A stretch of 64,000 nt of DNA. Origin: JAJFIE01 sp964344255 (lineage in GTDB: Bacteria > Pseudomonadota > Alphaproteobacteria > Rhodospirillales > Casp-alpha2). Made by a program: the position numbers and the translations under genes. The stretch covers positions 744,001 through 808,000 of the forward strand of contig CAYFMQ010000001.1 of NCBI GenBank assembly GCA_964344255.1, in the 5' to 3' direction. The notes under the pieces are model-generated. The model was not told where the DNA came from and made no database searches. It worked only from the letters and a program-made list of their open reading frames with translations. Below are positions 33,679 through 42,382 of the stretch, piece after piece; position 1 is the stretch's first letter, and each line of letters begins with the position of its first letter.

Positions 33679-34968
33679 TTGAAAATCACATATTACGCTA
33701 ACGCCTGTTTCTCGATTTTTCATAATGATATTCACATTCTGTGTGACCCGTGGATGGAAGGTGCCGCAGTTGCTGGGGGATGGACACAGTTCCCACCCTG
33801 TGAAACCAGCGTTGAAGATATACCTGCGCCAGATTTTATCTATATCTCACATATACATTCTGATCACTGCGAAGCAGAAACCCTTGAAAAATTAAACAAG
33901 TCAACGCCTGTTATAATCATTGACCGTGAGCCAAACTTCTTGGCGCGAATGCTTTATCGAACAGGGTTTAACAATCTAGTTATGGTGCCCGAGAAAAAGC
34001 CTACGGAAATTGCGCCTGGCTTGGTGGTTGAGACATACGGCGGCACATACGACCATTTGGTCGCAGATATTATTGATAGTTCCATTCTCTTTAAAATGGA
34101 TAACATCGTTGTCCTTAATTGTAATGATAACCTGCCCGAAGAGGATTTTTGCAACTACATCGCTGAGCACCACCCTTCGGTTGATCTGGCATTGTTTCCC
34201 TCTGGCGGTGCCGGCGGGTTTCCGGCAATGTACACGAACATGACGGAGGATGAAAAATTAAGCACTATTGGCAAGATACTGGAAACGACGACGGAAAAAT
34301 TCACCAGTGCAATTGATATAATCCGACCGAACATAGTCATTCCGGTAGCTGGTGGCTATGCAATCAAGGGAGCAATGTCCGAGACGGTAAACTGGCTTCA
34401 AATCCGCCGCCTGAACCTCATGGAATTGGTCGATCACTATCAGGAACATGGTAAAACTGGCGCTAAAATAATTCCCCTACAGCACGGAATGGTTGTCGAT
34501 GTTGAGAAGGGAGAGGTTGTAGAGGGAGCCTATCATGTCTGGTCGAAGGAAGAGCTTAGCAGGCATTTTGCTATGGTTGGCAAGCAGGAGATGCAGTACG
34601 CAGTAAATACGTCGAGAAAGTTGCCGACGATGGGCAAACTGATTGACCGTGCGAGAAAACAGCTTTGGGAAAAGCAACAGCAGATTAATATCTTCGTCGA
34701 TTATACAGTCATCCTGGATATTGAGGGAGAAGACCAACTGATACACATCAAACTTGATGAGGCCGAAACTCATCATTTAAGTCGTGATGAGAGCCTAGAA
34801 ACGCCTTATCTGAAAATGACCTTGGACCAAGACACGATGCTGGAATGGCTTCTGGGCTTTGAAGACTTTAACATGCTGGATTCAGGTCACAGGATATCTT
34901 TCCACCGCGAACCAAACGATTATGTTCAGGAAGCCTATATGCTGATGTCTTACTTCCACCTTAATTGA
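33679..34968 (+). CDS. MBL-fold metallohydrolase, UlaG/CMAH-like
   Basis: 429 residues from TTG 33679. The N-terminal domain has ILCDPWMEG and the metal motif ISHIHSDHCE (HxHxDH), with a further His/Asp set expected in ETYGGTYDHLV and LFPSGGAGG. This fold is shared by UlaG lactonase and the catalytic part of CMP-sialate hydroxylase, but no Rieske cysteines are seen. The last ~110 residues resemble a lipid- or sugar-binding tail (ILDIEGEDQLIHIKLDE). A role in sugar acid chemistry is a guess. Confidence 0.7.
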   Translation: MKITYYANACFSIFHNDIHILCDPWMEGAAVAGGWTQFPPCETSVEDIPAPDFIYISHIHSDHCEAETLEKLNKSTPVIIIDREPNFLARMLYRTGFNNLVMVPEKKPTEIAPGLVVETYGGTYDHLVADIIDSSILFKMDNIVVLNCNDNLPEEDFCNYIAEHHPSVDLALFPSGGAGGFPAMYTNMTEDEKLSTIGKILETTTEKFTSAIDIIRPNIVIPVAGGYAIKGAMSETVNWLQIRRLNLMELVDHYQEHGKTGAKIIPLQHGMVVDVEKGEVVEGAYHVWSKEELSRHFAMVGKQEMQYAVNTSRKLPTMGKLIDRARKQLWEKQQQINIFVDYTVILDIEGEDQLIHIKLDEAETHHLSRDESLETPYLKMTLDQDTMLEWLLGFEDFNMLDSGHRISFHREPNDYVQEAYMLMSYFHLN

Positions 34969-35020
34969 CCGAAGGGCTTATTCTTGATGCCGTGGCCGAT
35001 CATACTGCGTGCCAAGAATT

Positions 35021-37078
35021 TCAAGCAGATGTTAGTTCCGCATGACGCCAAAGACTGTCATTGGATATACGAAGCAGGGCCCTGGACAGACCATTGGGCG
35101 TTCTTCCATTGCGATCCAGAGTATCTTCAACAATCCTGTATTGTTCATCGGTTATGACAAAACGCATGGCTACGGGAGCGGAATATTTGAATTCTGACAA
35201 CTGGCGTAGCTCACTGTCTTCAAGCCATCGGGAATAATCGTAAGAGCTCGTGCATTCAGGCGTGTTTTTCTGCCGATCTGGCCCCAGCAGGTCAAAAGAC
35301 AACCCACGACAAACGCTTTCAATCTCATCGAAAATTTCGAGTGATTCCTCATCTGGGGAAGTGCTGAGCAATACGGTCTTAGCCTGGTCAAAAATCCAGT
35401 CGGCAACATCATGCATAAGATTGGAAAGAGCATAGGCAAAGTAGTGCTGCATCAGGTTTTTACCATCTTGGCCATCGAGTAAACGCTGGAAATTTTCGTC
35501 ATTTTGATAAAATTCGATCAACTCTTCGGCAGAGTCCCACAATTCACCAACAGTGTCATTCTCATAATCAGCAAATAATTTTACAAGCCTTTCCGGCGCA
35601 CACGCCTGTCCGTCAATTGTGTTTGATAGGGATATCCGCAGAGCATTCAGAACATCCATAATCGGAATACCCTGTTCCCTGAGAAAGCGTACTAGGGGTT
35701 TAAATCCGACAACAATGAGTATTTTCGTCACCAAAGCGAGCTTTCGGGCTTCAATGTACTCGTCAAAAGATAGCGTGTTGGTTTCGATGACAACTTCCTC
35801 AACTTCGAGAATGTTTTTGCCATTTTTCATTTTTGTGAAATCGAGAGGAATGATCCTGAACTTACTCTTGAAACCCCATTTTTCCCTTTCAGCAACAGTG
35901 CTCATCTCAGAGCCTTCAACTAACATAAGCGTATACGGGATAACATGATCCATATTGGAATCTAGTAATGAGCCAATCGTCGCCTTGTGGCTTTCAAGCG
36001 TCTCACCAGGAAGCCCCAGAATAATCTCTGACGTCGTCGGAAGTTTTGACTGCCGGATCGAGGATTGCAGCCCGATAATATCATCGACCTTAATATTGGA
36101 GCGCCTGATATTGGCCAGAACATCGTCGTCTAGCGACTGTACGGACATGGACAATGTGAGAGCTCCATTTAGCTTTTCTACCGTTTCGATCACTCGCTCC
36201 TTGGAGTTTTTGCCGGTCGTGGATTTGATGTTGTCGGGATATCCGGTTCGAGCTCTGGCCTTGGCCAAGGCCTCACAAATCTGGATATCCGATTTGTACA
36301 TACCGAAATTCAAGTCCGAAATGATCAAGTTGTGTGTCGTGTCGGGTACACGTTCAACGATGTAGTCGATTTCTGCCTGCACCCGCTCCAAACTGAATTT
36401 AGTGACTTTGTTTACCGCCGCATTTCCATCGTGGCAGAATGTACAACTGAACGGACAGCCCCGATTTGTTGAAATCATGGGAGAGAACGGAGTATCGAAA
36501 AAAGGATCAAGAAGGCCGGTCAGGTAGGGTGAAGGTATCTCATCCAGCACCAGCGGTCTGACGGCCTTTTCACTGGCAAGGCGATTTCCAGTAGTCGAAA
36601 GGTGCACACAGCCATCAATAGTGTTGTCACCGATCCATTTTCGAGCTTCAACCAGATCACCAATTTCGAGAATTTTCCCTATGGCATTGGCAAATCCAAG
36701 CTCGCCATCGAGATAAACATAGGTATCCAGCCACGGCCTTTCCCCAAGAAAGCGGATTTGTTCAGCAGGGACGTGTGGGAAATTGGGCCCACCCATGATT
36801 CGGATTGCTTCTGGCCTCAAGCCGGCAAGATGATCATAAAGCGCCATGTTTGCATTGTGGCACCAAGGGTAATTACTCATGGCAAGAATATCGGGGGGGC
36901 CATCTGTGATAGCTTTTTCCAAGAGGAGAATATCCTTGAAAAGAACCACTTCAATATCATCACCAAACAATTTTTTGCTGTAGGCAGCGACATATCCAAT
37001 GTTTAGAGGAAAGGCATCCGTAGCAAGGCCAACAGTATTATGGGCCATGTCGCCAAAAAATATTCGTAGCGGATACAT
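35021..37078 (-). CDS. B12-binding-domain radical SAM protein
   Basis: 685 residues. The N-terminal ~130 residues form a Rossmann-like cobalamin-type domain (IRIMGGPNFPHVP), though the DxHxxG B12 signature is not clear. The radical SAM motif CPFSCTFC is Cys208-Cys212-Cys215. Residues 340-380 (TTSEIILGLPGETLESH) match the Elp3-like SAM core. The C-terminal third is helical and unrecognised. B12 radical SAM enzymes methylate or rearrange unactivated carbons; the substrate is unknown. Confidence 0.85.
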   Translation of the reverse strand: MYPLRIFFGDMAHNTVGLATDAFPLNIGYVAAYSKKLFGDDIEVVLFKDILLLEKAITDGPPDILAMSNYPWCHNANMALYDHLAGLRPEAIRIMGGPNFPHVPAEQIRFLGERPWLDTYVYLDGELGFANAIGKILEIGDLVEARKWIGDNTIDGCVHLSTTGNRLASEKAVRPLVLDEIPSPYLTGLLDPFFDTPFSPMISTNRGCPFSCTFCHDGNAAVNKVTKFSLERVQAEIDYIVERVPDTTHNLIISDLNFGMYKSDIQICEALAKARARTGYPDNIKSTTGKNSKERVIETVEKLNGALTLSMSVQSLDDDVLANIRRSNIKVDDIIGLQSSIRQSKLPTTSEIILGLPGETLESHKATIGSLLDSNMDHVIPYTLMLVEGSEMSTVAEREKWGFKSKFRIIPLDFTKMKNGKNILEVEEVVIETNTLSFDEYIEARKLALVTKILIVVGFKPLVRFLREQGIPIMDVLNALRISLSNTIDGQACAPERLVKLFADYENDTVGELWDSAEELIEFYQNDENFQRLLDGQDGKNLMQHYFAYALSNLMHDVADWIFDQAKTVLLSTSPDEESLEIFDEIESVCRGLSFDLLGPDRQKNTPECTSSYDYSRWLEDSELRQLSEFKYSAPVAMRFVITDEQYRIVEDTLDRNGRTPNGLSRALLRISNDSLWRHAELTSA

Positions 37079-37279
37079 TATTAATCGGCCTTCATTCTAT
37101 TTCATTGGTTATTCCGTCTATTTAATTACAATAACTGCTGACTGCAAGGCTAACCCGAATGTCAGGAATAGAGACTTGAAATCAAACCTTTAAGATATCC
37201 ATCATATCAGGCTACAAACACCTACGCAGTTCACGCCCCTGGGGCATGCAGGTTATTGCAAATCATACAGGAGAAATTA

Positions 37280-38230
37280 ATGGCGCAAGATGGTGCCTAT
37301 TCATTGCATTCGGTTGATGCTTCATCGAGGATAGAGAAATATGAACATGATATTGATGTCATCATGCGAGCCTATGGCACAGATGTGCTTTCAATCAATT
37401 CGATATCAGGCACGAAAGCAGCATGGCAAAAAAGAAGGGGCCTAACCCGCCTTATCCTGAACGAACTATTCCAGCAAGTTGTTAAGATCAGGCGTGCACG
37501 GTCCAGAGAGTACGTCAAGGATCATTACGATAGCGCCTATTCCGGCAACATCAGCATCGGATTTCCCCCACTTGAGAAATTCAACAATTTCTTTGGTAAA
37601 AACATAGTGTATCGAAGCCAAACCCCAGAACACCGCCTTGCATCAATTCACACGATTTCCTCAATCCTCAGCGAATTGGACATCAGGACTGTTTGCGAGG
37701 GTGGTTGCGGCGTTGGTGGAAATCTGTTTTACCTTTCTTCGGTGCTTCCTCATCTGGAATATTCGGGTTTCGATGTTTCCCAAAACGCCATTGACTACGC
37801 TAACAGTCTGTTGAAATCAGAAACCATCTTTGACCTGGGCATTATACCGGAACTGGCCGAATTACTCGGCTCGAAAAATCAGAGCAGCCGGCAATCACCA
37901 CGGTTTTTTCAATCAAGCATTGATCATATTGAATTACCGGATAAATCAGTTGATGTACTCTTTACCCATGCGGCCCTAGAGCAATGTAACGCGATTCTTC
38001 CAGGTGCGCTTGCTGATATCAGGCGTGTGACGAAACGCTATGCAATATTTTATGAACCGATTTGGGATGCCAACAGTTTGTTGGAGCGCGTCTATTTGCG
38101 CTCAAGAAATTACTTCTGCAGTTCCGTATCCGAAATTGAGGAACATGGCTTCAAAGCACTTCGGCATCTGGATATCTTTCCCGAAAAACCGACCTTTTCA
38201 TTTTCCCTGTTACTATGTGAAATCACCTAG
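37280..38230 (+). CDS. Class I SAM-dependent methyltransferase
   Basis: 316 residues from ATG 37280, chosen because AGGAG lies 6 bases upstream; the frame extends to 37256. The SAM motif is VCEGGCGVGGNLFYLSSV near 143-160. A later segment SIDHIELPDKSVDVLFTHAALEQ matches the post-motif II/III region of Methyltransf_11-type enzymes. It stands alone between a divergent radical SAM gene and a convergent PhyH gene. Target unknown. Confidence 0.82.
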   Translation: MAQDGAYSLHSVDASSRIEKYEHDIDVIMRAYGTDVLSINSISGTKAAWQKRRGLTRLILNELFQQVVKIRRARSREYVKDHYDSAYSGNISIGFPPLEKFNNFFGKNIVYRSQTPEHRLASIHTISSILSELDIRTVCEGGCGVGGNLFYLSSVLPHLEYSGFDVSQNAIDYANSLLKSETIFDLGIIPELAELLGSKNQSSRQSPRFFQSSIDHIELPDKSVDVLFTHAALEQCNAILPGALADIRRVTKRYAIFYEPIWDANSLLERVYLRSRNYFCSSVSEIEEHGFKALRHLDIFPEKPTFSFSLLLCEIT

Positions 38231-38270
38231 AAAGGGGTGTTCTGCGTACAAAGATCGGCAGGCTTAAAGC

Positions 38271-39203
38271 TTAGTCATATAAGTGGACGGCCTTGCGCAG
38301 CTTTTTGAATGCTACGCCGCCAATTCTTTTTATGCCGGTCAGATATTCCGGTGCGTACAGTAATTGATACCGTCTATCTACGCCGTGAAACCGGCAAATA
38401 TAGCGCTCACCACCATGAAAAACACCGCCGCCATGGATACCTACGGTATCAAAAATGACAACTGTCCCGGCAGGGCCCTCCAGGCAGAAATCATGAGAGC
38501 AATCTTCCCTGTCCGTTACCATGTTGATCAGATCAATGGTTTCATCGTGGCGCTCAAAAAAGCCGTTCCCCATCACTGCCCCCTTTTCATGAAGGAACTT
38601 AGTAACGGTCGTAAGACTGTTATTGCTGTCCGGTTGAGCTGCCATAAAATCCATGAAGGACTTATTGGCGATCAGCTCCTTCATGAGCGTATGTGTCCGA
38701 GGAACAAAACGAAGCGCCCCATTCCCGTGATTGCATTCATTCAGGTAAATGTAAATCTTTAGACAGGAACACCCCCTGAAATCATCAAAATGCAGTGGGA
38801 ACAGTTCATTTCCCTGCGTATTGGTTACGTAATCATAAATGAAGTTTGAGCATGCCCATTGAGGGTCCAGGTAACCAGAAAGCACTTGGTCAAACTTGTA
38901 CTTACGGATCATCTCCGGGAAAATATCATCATCGGGATTCAGGCCTGCGTCGGTCATTCTGGAGGGAACTATATTTATCAAAAATCCCTCATCCTTGGGA
39001 CGAGCAACATTTGACCGAGCGTAATCAACCTCAGAATCTGCCAGGCGTCGCCCCTCATTTGCCAACAAGGCAATGTCTTCAGAAGATATATGTGAGGGCA
39101 AGACGACCATACCCTCTTGGGCAATGCACTGAATGATGTTTTGCCTATTTTCCATAACAGGATATCTGCAAATAGTTCGGTGGCTCTCAATATGCTGGTA
39201 CAA
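38271..39203 (-). CDS. Phytanoyl-CoA dioxygenase (PhyH) family oxygenase
   Basis: 310 residues. The Fe(II) triad is visible as LHFDDF (His, Asp) and the distal histidine in FDTVGIHGGGVFHGG, followed by arginine in RYICRFHGVD for 2-oxoglutarate. Such enzymes hydroxylate lipid or small-molecule carbons. TTG 39203 is the longest start; ATG 39155 is an alternative that removes 16 residues. Convergent with the methyltransferase at 37280. Substrate unknown. Confidence 0.82.
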   Translation of the reverse strand: MYQHIESHRTICRYPVMENRQNIIQCIAQEGMVVLPSHISSEDIALLANEGRRLADSEVDYARSNVARPKDEGFLINIVPSRMTDAGLNPDDDIFPEMIRKYKFDQVLSGYLDPQWACSNFIYDYVTNTQGNELFPLHFDDFRGCSCLKIYIYLNECNHGNGALRFVPRTHTLMKELIANKSFMDFMAAQPDSNNSLTTVTKFLHEKGAVMGNGFFERHDETIDLINMVTDREDCSHDFCLEGPAGTVVIFDTVGIHGGGVFHGGERYICRFHGVDRRYQLLYAPEYLTGIKRIGGVAFKKLRKAVHLYD

Positions 39204-39372
39204 TAGTTTACGTAACCGGTTCCTGGCAACCGTTTCGGTGGCCTGGACGCAGGTAGTGACAGCTTGAGGGTTTTCTTCATGCTTACCAGAAGCATATGAT
39301 TGGAATTGTTATTGTGTCCGTGTTTGTCAGTCTTACAGGTAATAGGAAACGCACATTTTACCGGACGTTGAA

Positions 39373-40347
39373 ATGAGAAAAAAACTGATCTCCATCATTA
39401 TCGCCGTTTTAATAAGCCTCGTGTTTACGGGAGTATTGGAGGCGGGAATAAGATTTGTCCAATGGACTCATCCATCAGAATCTATCGGCTTGGATGATCT
39501 TGGAATCAACCGATATGCCTATTGGCCAAACGACATGGGAAATTTGGTGCCCAATCAGAGTGGATATTGGACATCGTGGAAACACCGTCCATTTCATGTA
39601 GAAACAAACTCGCTGGGCTTACGAAATACTGAAGAGCCCAAGTCCGGGGCCATAAGAATTCTGACGTCCGGTGCCTCCCTGACATTTGGCGCTTACGTTC
39701 CGAACGATGATACGTGGCCCGCATGGTTGGAAAACAATCTTCGTGTCCGGATGAAGGATGCCGGGCGAATCCAGGTATTCAACGGAGCAAGAACAGGTTA
39801 TCCAATCGAGGAGAGGCTCAAATATGTTACAAACAAGGGCGTTCGACTGAAGCCAGACATTTTGTTTTTTCCTATATTCAATAGCTTTCTTGGCGACCCT
39901 GACAGACCTCAAGCATCCGAGACCGTGAAGGCCGAAGGCCCATTTCTTTCACGGCTGAAATTCATATTGAGACAACATTCAGCGATGTACAACCTGTTGG
40001 CTGTCCTGAAACGCGATTTGTTTTTACAGGCTGCCCGAGAGGAGCTTGCTGAAGGCCCCAAGGTCGCAGCACATGGAGAGACGACCGCCGTTACGCCATG
40101 GTATACAGAACAGCAAGTCAGGCTCCGCACTGTTCTTGAGCAACTTTCAGTCCTTTCAAAGGAACAGGGAATAACTTTGATAGTACTATGGGGAGAGATT
40201 GGATTTTCCGAGGGCGAATTGCCAATAAATCCGCATATGCGGCGGTTCCTAACAGAGCTGTCGGAAGAGTTGGATTTTGTTATGCTGGATATCAGCGGTG
40301 ATGTCGCACAGGCTGGCCGGCCCTGCTTCTTCTCACGCGTGGACTGA
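39373..40347 (+). CDS. SGNH hydrolase-like protein, C-terminus lost by frameshift
   Basis: 324 residues with an N-terminal membrane anchor (LISIIIAVLISLVFTGVLEA) and block I LTSGASLTFGAYV (GAS). It resembles the protein at 30080-31294. The frame ends at 40347 as VAQAGRPCFFSRVD, before the final catalytic block. The missing end (Asp-x-His in FTGDRHLSRYGG) is encoded in the next frame to 40466, so a single-base indel near 40308-40322 seems to have split the gene. Confidence 0.75.
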   Translation: MRKKLISIIIAVLISLVFTGVLEAGIRFVQWTHPSESIGLDDLGINRYAYWPNDMGNLVPNQSGYWTSWKHRPFHVETNSLGLRNTEEPKSGAIRILTSGASLTFGAYVPNDDTWPAWLENNLRVRMKDAGRIQVFNGARTGYPIEERLKYVTNKGVRLKPDILFFPIFNSFLGDPDRPQASETVKAEGPFLSRLKFILRQHSAMYNLLAVLKRDLFLQAAREELAEGPKVAAHGETTAVTPWYTEQQVRLRTVLEQLSVLSKEQGITLIVLWGEIGFSEGELPINPHMRRFLTELSEELDFVMLDISGDVAQAGRPCFFSRVD

Positions 40348-40466
40348 AGGAAGGATCATTTACCGGTGACCGGCATTTGTCACGATATGGTGGTTACGTC
40401 ATCGGGAATACTGTCGCAGAAAAATTGTGGAAAATGGGCCTGTTGAACATTAAGGCCAGGAACTAG
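40311..40466 (+). other. Out-of-frame C-terminal tail of the 39373 SGNH gene
   Basis: Codons from 40311 to TAG 40464-40466 encode GWPALLLLTRGLKEGSFTGD, then RHLSRYGGYVIGNTVAEKLW and a short end. The tail continues the SGNH protein after a -1 shift and carries its Asp-x-His pair. It has no start of its own. Confidence 0.7.
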
Positions 40467-40792
40467 CCATTCACCGAATCGTAAACCGATCGTAGATATT
40501 TTAGTATAGACCGATCTAGACACGAACAAATTACCAAGCACCTGTTCAGCGTGATGTTACAAGCGATAGTGGCCAGGGGGCAGTCAACCTATAAGACTAT
40601 ACAAACCTATGTTTTGCTTGAATGAGAAGAACAAAACTACTATCTAGCACTAAGTTGTTTCGCCTTTGTTCGGTGATGAAAAAATTATAGAAAGTCAATA
40701 TTTGCCTGAATTCTAAACAATATTCATGTTTTTATAGACACTATTATACTGCCCCACTAAAGATCATCCGGGGCCGCTAACAGGAGCCGCGT
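40467..40792. promoter_or_regulatory. 326-bp intergenic region with a likely rightward promoter
   Basis: A good -10 element TATACT is at 40745-40750, with a weak TTCATG (40723-40728) 16 bases upstream. The ribosome site AGGAG (40782-40786) serves the radical SAM gene at 40793. The rest is AT-rich and no gene was recognised. Short accgatc repeats near 40488 and 40513 are of unknown meaning. Confidence 0.45.
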
Positions 40793-42379
40793 ATGGCAAG
40801 AGTTGCATTTGTAGCCGTCGGTGCGGATAATGTTTCTGTCGAAGTGTTATCCCAACAGCTTAAAAATCACGGTCATCATACGATGCTTGCGTTTGAACGA
40901 GCCCTGTTTGACGATCAGATGTATTATACGATCGACTGGTTAGCCAATTTCCTGAGTCAGGAAAAGCGACTGCTCAAAGAAATTTCGGATTTTAAGCCCG
41001 ATTTCATTGCCTTTACAGTTCTTGTCGATACCTACAAGTGGAGCTTGGATTTTGCCCGCAAAGTTCGGGGAATCACTGATGCCCCTATCATTTTCGGCGG
41101 TATTCAGGCGATAACGTCAAGCGATATTGTTATTGCCCGTGATGAGGTCGACATTATCTGCGTAGGCGAGGGCCAGGATGCCTTGGTTGAGCTCGCAGAT
41201 TCCCACGATGCCGGTGAAATTGATACCACTATCAAGAACCTGTGGTTCAAGAAAGATGGCGAAGTCATCAAGAATGGTTATCGCCCAGTGCTTGATAACG
41301 TTGATCAACTTCCTTTTCCGGACAAGGAAATAATCAAGAACCGCTGGAATATCAGGGATTACTACCTGACCGTCACAAATTACGGCTGCATTGAAAAATG
41401 CACCTTCTGTCAGCAGAATTTCTACGCCCAACATCAATCCGACAACAATCTTGGCCGCTTCTATCGTGAAAAAAGCCCAGGCGCCGTCATTCAGGAACTA
41501 AAAGAGGCCCGGGACAAGTACGGCGTTCGTTATATCGATATCAAGAACAATGTCCTGACATCATCGAAGAAGTGGTATAAAGAGTTTCTGACCCGCTATC
41601 CGAAGGAAGTGGGCATACCATTCCGTATCATGATTCATCCCCGCCAAATGAATGAAGAATATTGCACCTTGCTGAAAGAAGCTGGGTGTGATCATGCGCA
41701 GATGGGCGTTGAATCACTTGATGAGTCCATCAAGCTGAAAATCATTGAGCGCCACGATGCCAACGATCACGTGATGATGGCAGTTCAGAACATGGAGAAG
41801 GTGGGACTTCGGTACTCGCTCGATTTCATCTTCGGCCTTCCAGGACAGAAGGTTGATGAATTGGAAATGGGTGCTAGATTGATTGCGCGTCTGAAAAACT
41901 GCATTCGCGCCAGCGTCTTCTGGTGCCAGTACCTACCGGGCGTTGGCCTTACCGAATACGCCTTTAACTCAGGCCTGCTTGAAAAAGAGGACGTGGCCCG
42001 AATCGATCGAGGCGAACAGGATCACTACATGTCCTTCGGTTCGGTCGAAGATACCGAGAAAAAAGAGGTCCTCAACAACTACATGTTTTTGTACCGCCTG
42101 GCGCCTATTACCCACGGCAGTATCATTGAATTTATCCTGGACCGCAAACTGCAGCGCTGGTTCAAGTACCTGCCGCAGACACCCATCATTATCGCTGTGG
42201 ATCTATTGGTTTCGGCGATTCGTAGGGATTACTGGGCTATTTATGCGATCAAGAGCGTCTACTGGGAACTCCGGGCACGCATTGACAAGAATTTCTTTAA
42301 CAGGATCAACACACCTAAGGGTCCAGGTGATTCAAAACGGCAGCTGACGAGGTCGGTGGACAGTACAGTGGAGGCGTAA
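40793..42379 (+). CDS. B12-binding-domain radical SAM protein
   Basis: 528 residues. The N-terminal ~130 residues form a cobalamin-type Rossmann domain (DAPIIFGGIQA, DIICVGEGQDAL). The radical SAM motif CIEKCTFC is Cys199-Cys203-Cys206, followed by the GLPGQ segment near 357. It is the first gene of a rightward set with the AlkP-methyltransferase fusion and a GMC-like oxidoreductase, spaced 3 and 0 bases apart, and is therefore probably part of one pathway. AGGAG precedes the ATG by 6 bases. Confidence 0.87.
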   Translation: MARVAFVAVGADNVSVEVLSQQLKNHGHHTMLAFERALFDDQMYYTIDWLANFLSQEKRLLKEISDFKPDFIAFTVLVDTYKWSLDFARKVRGITDAPIIFGGIQAITSSDIVIARDEVDIICVGEGQDALVELADSHDAGEIDTTIKNLWFKKDGEVIKNGYRPVLDNVDQLPFPDKEIIKNRWNIRDYYLTVTNYGCIEKCTFCQQNFYAQHQSDNNLGRFYREKSPGAVIQELKEARDKYGVRYIDIKNNVLTSSKKWYKEFLTRYPKEVGIPFRIMIHPRQMNEEYCTLLKEAGCDHAQMGVESLDESIKLKIIERHDANDHVMMAVQNMEKVGLRYSLDFIFGLPGQKVDELEMGARLIARLKNCIRASVFWCQYLPGVGLTEYAFNSGLLEKEDVARIDRGEQDHYMSFGSVEDTEKKEVLNNYMFLYRLAPITHGSIIEFILDRKLQRWFKYLPQTPIIIAVDLLVSAIRRDYWAIYAIKSVYWELRARIDKNFFNRINTPKGPGDSKRQLTRSVDSTVEA

Positions 42380-42382
42380 CCT

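Noticed and set aside
37236..37246. GCCCCTGGGGC near-palindrome upstream of the methyltransferase gene
   Set aside because: Too short to fold stably and no repeated copy was seen.
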